A stretch of DNA of 64,000 bases from Roseimaritima ulvae (GTDB lineage: Bacteria > Planctomycetota > Planctomycetia > Pirellulales > Pirellulaceae): positions 7,731,404-7,795,403 of the forward strand of contig NZ_CP042914.1 of the NCBI RefSeq assembly GCF_008065135.1, in the 5' to 3' direction. Positions 59,513 to 64,000 of this stretch are shown here, piece after piece. The notes beneath the pieces are model-generated. The model searched no databases. It was given only the letters and a program-made list of their open reading frames with translations, and was not told the DNA's origin. The stretch's first letter is position 1. Each line of letters starts with the position of its first letter. The position numbers and the translations under genes are program-made.

Positions 59513-62500
59513 ATGTCGGATTTGACATCCCCGCCCGCCGCCGAGCTCGCGACCGATACCTCCCTGTGCCAAGACCGGCACTGCCTGCGGTCGGCGATTG
59601 AGCGTGCCAGACATTTTCTGCCCTGCCAGGGGCCCATTTCGATTTTCGTGCACCACAATACGTTGCACATGTTTGAGGACCTGCCCTTTGAACAGGCGGT
59701 GTTGGAAGGCGGGCGACGTTACGGCTGCGAACCCTACCTTCCGGAATCGCGTTATCGTGAAGAACTCCACCGTGGACGTATCTCGGTCGACGATCTGCGT
59801 CAGGTGTTGATGGACGACCTGGATGAACAGGCCGATGAGTTGATCGCCAGCTTTGGCACCCGCTACACCCTGCGACTGGCGATGCTGCAGATCACCCTGC
59901 ATTCGGCCCCCGACGCCGAACTGCACTGGTTGCTTGCCGAAACCAATCTGCTGAAACGGTTCCGCGAAGAACTGTCTCCGCAGCGTCGCGAGCAATTCAT
60001 CCGCAGCACCCGAAACTGGGTGCTGCGGCACCGTGGCGGCCCCGCCCGGCCCGCCCCCCCATCATCGTCCGCCACCTCCGGCGGCCTGCCCTCGGTAGTC
60101 GAAGTTGTCTTGAGCCGTTCCGGCGGCGACCGGGTCCAGTCCTGGTCGCACGCGCAGTGGGAAGCCTTTGTGCTGCAGCTGATGTGGCAGGTTTGTCACG
60201 ACGGTGTGGAAGCGGCCAACCTGAAAGACGTCGCGCCCCAGACTCCGGTGCGATTGCGTGACTTGCTGCTGGAGGTAAGCGGCGAAGACATCGACGTGAC
60301 GGTCAATGAGATCCTGATCCGATTCTGCGGGGCGTTTCTCGACCAAGGCTTTGCGGACTGGCCGTTGCCCGATCGCGAGCAGGGATTTGCCAAAGCGTTT
60401 GCGAGGCTCTACCTGCATCCGCTGACGGTCTTCCCAGTTTGGATGCGGGGCATTCGCCGCGAGTTGCAATCGATCCTGGACGGCCCCTTTGATCCGCTGG
60501 ATTCGATCCTGGCTTCACTAGACGCTCTGGACATCGCTCCTCAGGACGTCGAAGAAAAGTTATCGGCCACGCTGCTGGCTCTCCGCGGCTGGGCGGGCAT
60601 GATCTGGCAGACCGAATCCCACGCTCCCTGGCTGCCGCATCCCACACCGGCCGGCACGTTGGATGAATACTTAGCCGTGCGTTTGATTCTCGAACGTTTC
60701 GCCATCGCCGAACTGGGCCGGCGTCGCTATCGCAGCGATGACATCTCCCAGATCCGCACGTTGGCCGAACGCGAACGACCGCCCCGGCGCGGGCCCTCGA
60801 CGGACGTTCGCACCTACACGATCTTTCAGCTGGCCCAGTCCGGCGGCTGGACGCCCGAGCAGCTGGTGAATATGTCGCGTCAGCAATGGGCATGTCTGGT
60901 GCGTGAAATCGAAGCCTTCGATTCACTCGAGCGGCGGCGCATCCTGCACGCCGCCTACGAACGGCTCTATCAAGTGGCCACGCTGGACGCCATCGCCGTG
61001 CACTCCGCTCGCCGTCGCGGCCAGCAGCCCGATCCCGACACACCGCCTTCGTTTGTAGCCATCTTCTGCATCGACGATCGCGAAGAATCATTCCGCCGCC
61101 ATCTGGAGGAAGTCGATCCGCAATGCATCACCGCCTCGGCGGCCGGCTTTTATGGCGTGGCCATGTATTACCAGGGCGCCGACCACGCCCACTACCGACC
61201 GCTGTGTCCGGCGATCATTACCCCCCAGCACTACGTTCGCGAAGAGCCGCTATTTTCGGCGGTGAATGTCAGTCAGCGACGGGCCCAACGCCGCCGCCAG
61301 ATCGGTTGGTTCACGCACCAAGTCCACACCCATTCGCGAACCCTGGTAGGCGGCTGGGTGACGGGCGTGTTTGGGGCAATCGCCACCTTCCCGATGGTCG
61401 CTCGCATCTTGGCGCCGCGATTAACTTCCCGGATTCGCCAATCGCTGGGCACCTTTGTGCGACCGCCGGCCACCGAACTGCACATCGAACGAACCGCCGC
61501 CGACCCCGGTGCCGAAAACGACGCGATCGGCTACAGCCTGAAAGAGATGGCGGACATCGTGACCCGCATCCTGCAGGACACGGCGGTGGTAAAAAACTTT
61601 CCGCCGATTGTGGTGTTTTTTGGCCACGGCAGCGGCAGCTTGAACAACCCCCACGAATCGGCCTACAACTGCGGGGCCTGCAGCGGCGGCCGTGGCGGCC
61701 CCAACGCCCGCGCCTTCGCACTGATGGCCAACGATCCTCGCGTCCGCCGTTTGTTGGCCGAACGTGGCTTGGAGGTCCCCGAATCGGTGCGCTTTCTCGG
61801 CGCCTTCCACAACACCTGTAACGACCACGTCGAATACTACGATTTGGACCTGCTGCCGCGAACCCATCGCCCGCTGTTTCGTCGCATCGAAGAGAGCGTT
61901 CAAGAAACCCGTGCCCGCAATGCTCACGAACGTTCGCGGCGGTTTGAATCCGCGCCGCTGGATCTGACCCCGGCCGCGGCTTTGGAACACGTCGAACAAC
62001 GCGCCGAAGATCTCTCGCAGGCTCGACCGGAATACAACCACGCCACTAATGCTTTGGTCACCGTCGGCCGCCGCAACTGGACGCGTGGGCTGTTCATGGA
62101 CCGCCGCGTGTTCTTGACCGAATACGACCCGGCCGTCGATGACGAAGACGCCAGCGTGCTGACGCGGATCCTGCAAGCGGCGATTCCCGTGTGTGCGGGC
62201 ATCAACCTGGAATACTACTTTTCCACCGTCGATATCGAAGGCTACGGCTGCGGTTCCAAACTGCCCCACAACGTGGCCTCGATGATCGGCGTGATGACCG
62301 GTGCGGCCAGCGACTTGCGTCCCGGGCTATCGCAGCAGATGGTCGAAATCCACGAACCCATGCGGTGCCTGTTCATCATTGAAACGACGCCCGACAAGTT
62401 CGACAGGATCCTGGAAAACAATCCCGGCATCGCGCGGTTGGTGCGAGGCAACTGGGTACAAGTGGCGCTGCTGGATCCCGCCACCTCCGCCATCGTGCGA

Positions 62501-62635
62501 TACGTTCGCGGTCGCTACGAACCCTACCTGCCAGACGCCACCGACCTGCCCAAAGCGGACTGCTCGATCGACTGGTATCGCGGCCAACGCCAACACTTGG
62601 GATTCGCCACCATCTGCTCTGAACCACAACCATGA
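59513..62635 (+). CDS. dabA: DUF2309 inorganic-carbon uptake subunit DabA
   Basis: 1,040 residues from the ATG at 59513 ([12 protein letters not shown]); the open frame continues upstream into non-coding sequence and is not used. The zinc site of DabA, related to beta-carbonic anhydrases, is complete. C519 and D521 lie in [12 protein letters not shown]705 in [10 protein letters not shown] and C720 in YNCGACSGG. The C-x-D pair and the 15-residue His-to-Cys spacing match those reported for Halothiobacillus DabA. DabA is a cytoplasmic, membrane-associated protein that hydrates CO2 in a one-way reaction driven with DabB. Its stop overlaps the dabB start (ATGA), so the two are translated together. 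Confidence 0.93.
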   Translation: MSDLTSPPAAELATDTSLCQDRHCLRSAIERARHFLPCQGPISIFVHHNTLHMFEDLPFEQAVLEGGRRYGCEPYLPESRYREELHRGRISVDDLRQVLMDDLDEQADELIASFGTRYTLRLAMLQITLHSAPDAELHWLLAETNLLKRFREELSPQRREQFIRSTRNWVLRHRGGPARPAPPSSSATSGGLPSVVEVVLSRSGGDRVQSWSHAQWEAFVLQLMWQVCHDGVEAANLKDVAPQTPVRLRDLLLEVSGEDIDVTVNEILIRFCGAFLDQGFADWPLPDREQGFAKAFARLYLHPLTVFPVWMRGIRRELQSILDGPFDPLDSILASLDALDIAPQDVEEKLSATLLALRGWAGMIWQTESHAPWLPHPTPAGTLDEYLAVRLILERFAIAELGRRRYRSDDISQIRTLAERERPPRRGPSTDVRTYTIFQLAQSGGWTPEQLVNMSRQQWACLVREIEAFDSLERRRILHAAYERLYQVATLDAIAVHSARRRGQQPDPDTPPSFVAIFCIDDREESFRRHLEEVDPQCITASAAGFYGVAMYYQGADHAHYRPLCPAIITPQHYVREEPLFSAVNVSQRRAQRRRQIGWFTHQVHTHSRTLVGGWVTGVFGAIATFPMVARILAPRLTSRIRQSLGTFVRPPATELHIERTAADPGAENDAIGYSLKEMADIVTRILQDTAVVKNFPPIVVFFGHGSGSLNNPHESAYNCGACSGGRGGPNARAFALMANDPRVRRLLAERGLEVPESVRFLGAFHNTCNDHVEYYDLDLLPRTHRPLFRRIEESVQETRARNAHERSRRFESAPLDLTPAAALEHVEQRAEDLSQARPEYNHATNALVTVGRRNWTRGLFMDRRVFLTEYDPAVDDEDASVLTRILQAAIPVCAGINLEYYFSTVDIEGYGCGSKLPHNVASMIGVMTGAASDLRPGLSQQMVEIHEPMRCLFIIETTPDKFDRILENNPGIARLVRGNWVQVALLDPATSAIVRYVRGRYEPYLPDATDLPKADCSIDWYRGQRQHLGFATICSEPQP

Positions 62636-64000
62636 ATTATCTCGAACTAACCTTTCAAACCCTGGGTTCGCTGGTCGTGGCCAGCCCGATGGTGTTGCTG
62701 GCCGTGCTGGGCCTGACGGCTCTGGCGGGCCGCCCGCTCAGCGAGACCGGGGTTTCCCGCTGCACGCAAGCCGCCGTCTTGCTGGCCTTACTGCCGGCGG
62801 TCGGCATTCTGGCGATCATGCTGGCCACCGACATCCGCTACGTGCCGATTGAACTGGGCAGCTGGGTCAACCTGCCCGAACAAGACTTTCATTTCCATCT
62901 GAAGTTCGTGTTCGATCGACTCAGCATCCCCTTCCTGATCCTGTCCTGTGTGCTGTGTGGTGTAGTCGGCGCCTTCACGCGTCGTTACCTGCACCGCGAA
63001 CAGGGTTACGGACGTTTCTTTTTGTACTACGCGGTGTTCTTCTGCGGGATGGTGCTCAGCTCGTTGGCTGGCACGATCGAAACGTTGTTTGTGGGTTGGG
63101 AACTGGTTGGCCTATCCTCGGCCCTGCTGGTGGCTTATTTCCACGAACGCGTCAACCCGGTCCGCAACGGTCAACGCGTATGGTCGATCTATCGACTCTC
63201 CGACGCCGCGTTCCTGATCGCGGCCATCACCATGCATCACTGGACCGGCGAAGGCGACTTCGGGGGTCTGATGAGTTCGGGGGTGTGGCCCGAAGGAGTC
63301 GCGGCGGTGACGTCCAATCAAGCTCTGATCGTGGGCGGTTTGTTGCTGATCGCCATCGCCGGCAAATCGGCATTGTTTCCCTTCAGCGGCTGGCTGCCCC
63401 GAGCCATGGAGGGGCCGACGCCCTCGAGTGCGATTTTTTACGGAGCCTTATCGGTGCACTTGGGAGCCTACCTGCTGCTGCGACTGAGCCCGCTGTTGGA
63501 GGCGTCGCTGACGCTGCAGCTGATGGTCATCACCCTGGGCGGCGTGTCGGCGATCTGTGGAGCGGTGATGTCTCGCGTGCAGAACGACATCAAGGTCTCG
63601 CTGGCCTACGCTTCGCTGACGCAAGTCGGCATCATCGTGGTCGAAATCGGTCTGGGGCTGCGTTACCTGGCCTTGATTCACATCATCGGCCACGCCTGCT
63701 TGCGGACCATGCAGCTGCTGCGAGCTCCCACGCTGCTGCGTGACTACAACGAAATGGAAAACAAAATTGGCACCCGCTTGCCGCCCGGCAGCAGCCGCAT
63801 GGCACACCGCCTGCCACTGGCCCTGCAACGCTGGGGTTACCGCTTCGGCTTCGATCGCGGCTTTATGGACATCGCTCTGGATCGCTGGATCGTGGGTCCC
63901 TTTAGACAGACATTTACCTGGTTCGATGGCATCGAACGGCGGCTGACCGACAGCCTCTCGCACGAACCCTCGCGAGAATCGGATCGAGCCGAATTACATC
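62632..64000 (+). CDS. dabB: DabB, NuoL/MrpA-like proton channel subunit (partial, C-terminus beyond window)
   Basis: The ATG at 62632 overlaps the dabA stop. The frame stays open for 456 codons to the window edge. The protein is a series of membrane helices resembling complex I/Mrp antiporter subunits: [35 protein letters not shown] with the key Glu, the Lys-bearing [28 protein letters not shown], and [11 protein letters not shown]-like [12 protein letters not shown]. With DabA it forms the energy-coupled CO2/bicarbonate trap (DAC). The order dabA-dabB is opposite to that of Halothiobacillus. The last visible part is a hydrophilic segment ([16 protein letters not shown]). Confidence 0.92.
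   Translation, partial: MNYLELTFQTLGSLVVASPMVLLAVLGLTALAGRPLSETGVSRCTQAAVLLALLPAVGILAIMLATDIRYVPIELGSWVNLPEQDFHFHLKFVFDRLSIPFLILSCVLCGVVGAFTRRYLHREQGYGRFFLYYAVFFCGMVLSSLAGTIETLFVGWELVGLSSALLVAYFHERVNPVRNGQRVWSIYRLSDAAFLIAAITMHHWTGEGDFGGLMSSGVWPEGVAAVTSNQALIVGGLLLIAIAGKSALFPFSGWLPRAMEGPTPSSAIFYGALSVHLGAYLLLRLSPLLEASLTLQLMVITLGGVSAICGAVMSRVQNDIKVSLAYASLTQVGIIVVEIGLGLRYLALIHIIGHACLRTMQLLRAPTLLRDYNEMENKIGTRLPPGSSRMAHRLPLALQRWGYRFGFDRGFMDIALDRWIVGPFRQTFTWFDGIERRLTDSLSHEPSRESDRAELH

Noticed and set aside
1-64000. tRNA, rRNA or riboswitch genes
   Set aside because: I scanned the intergenic regions for tRNA arms and conserved RNA cores and saw none; a covariance-model search would be needed to exclude small RNAs.

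Overview
The window reads as chromosome from a planctomycete of the Pirellulaceae type (Rhodopirellula and relatives). Supporting traits are two DUF1559 pseudopilin-like proteins paired with small lipoproteins, a BBP7/Lpg1974-type outer-membrane protein, a TPR-FG-GAP-ASPIC/UnbV protein, a 4,661-residue surface protein with an N-terminal LEPR-XLL-like motif and a C-terminal dockerin, a TatC with a very long first periplasmic loop, and many short dispersed palindromic repeats between genes. No rRNA, tRNA or CRISPR array was seen.

Layout. 1-2.8 kb: the start of an HrpA-type RNA helicase (cut by the window edge), a DUF1559 protein and a lipoprotein, all on the minus strand. 2.8-11.0 kb: a visibly more AT-rich accessory region with long gene-poor stretches and two candidate immune modules. 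The first is a pair of TIR-domain proteins (4363-6370). The second is a tight four-gene unit (7173-10926) of an 82-residue protein, a 636-residue HExxH protein, a 225-residue unknown and a SIR2-like NADase. A short motif shared by three sites brackets the modules. I consider the four-gene unit the best candidate here for an undescribed system. 11.0-14.4 kb: a secreted GH28 polygalacturonase followed by a secreted alpha/beta-hydrolase, a likely pectin-degradation pair.

14.4-31.0 kb is mostly housekeeping: the TPR/ASPIC protein, a second lipoprotein/DUF1559 set, the minus-strand unit rsuA/rluB-like - pyrK - glycosyltransferase, manA divergent from tatC, a diheme cytochrome c lipoprotein, glnS, a YheT-like hydrolase and thpR. 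31.2-47.0 kb: a BBP7-like outer-membrane protein with a clear terminator, then the giant surface protein built on tandem repeats of about 153 codons. 47.1-54.0 kb: a GNAT-nitrilase fusion, csrA, mgtE, a sensor histidine kinase and an OprO/P-like porin.

54.1-64.0 kb: a ClC channel with CBS domains; two intact insertion sequences side by side (IS1380 family with a CTAG target duplication, ISL3 family with an 8-bp duplication); and dabA followed by the start of dabB, an inorganic-carbon uptake complex whose dabB runs off the window. A series of four TGCA words at exact 10-bp spacing lies between the ISL3 element and dabA.
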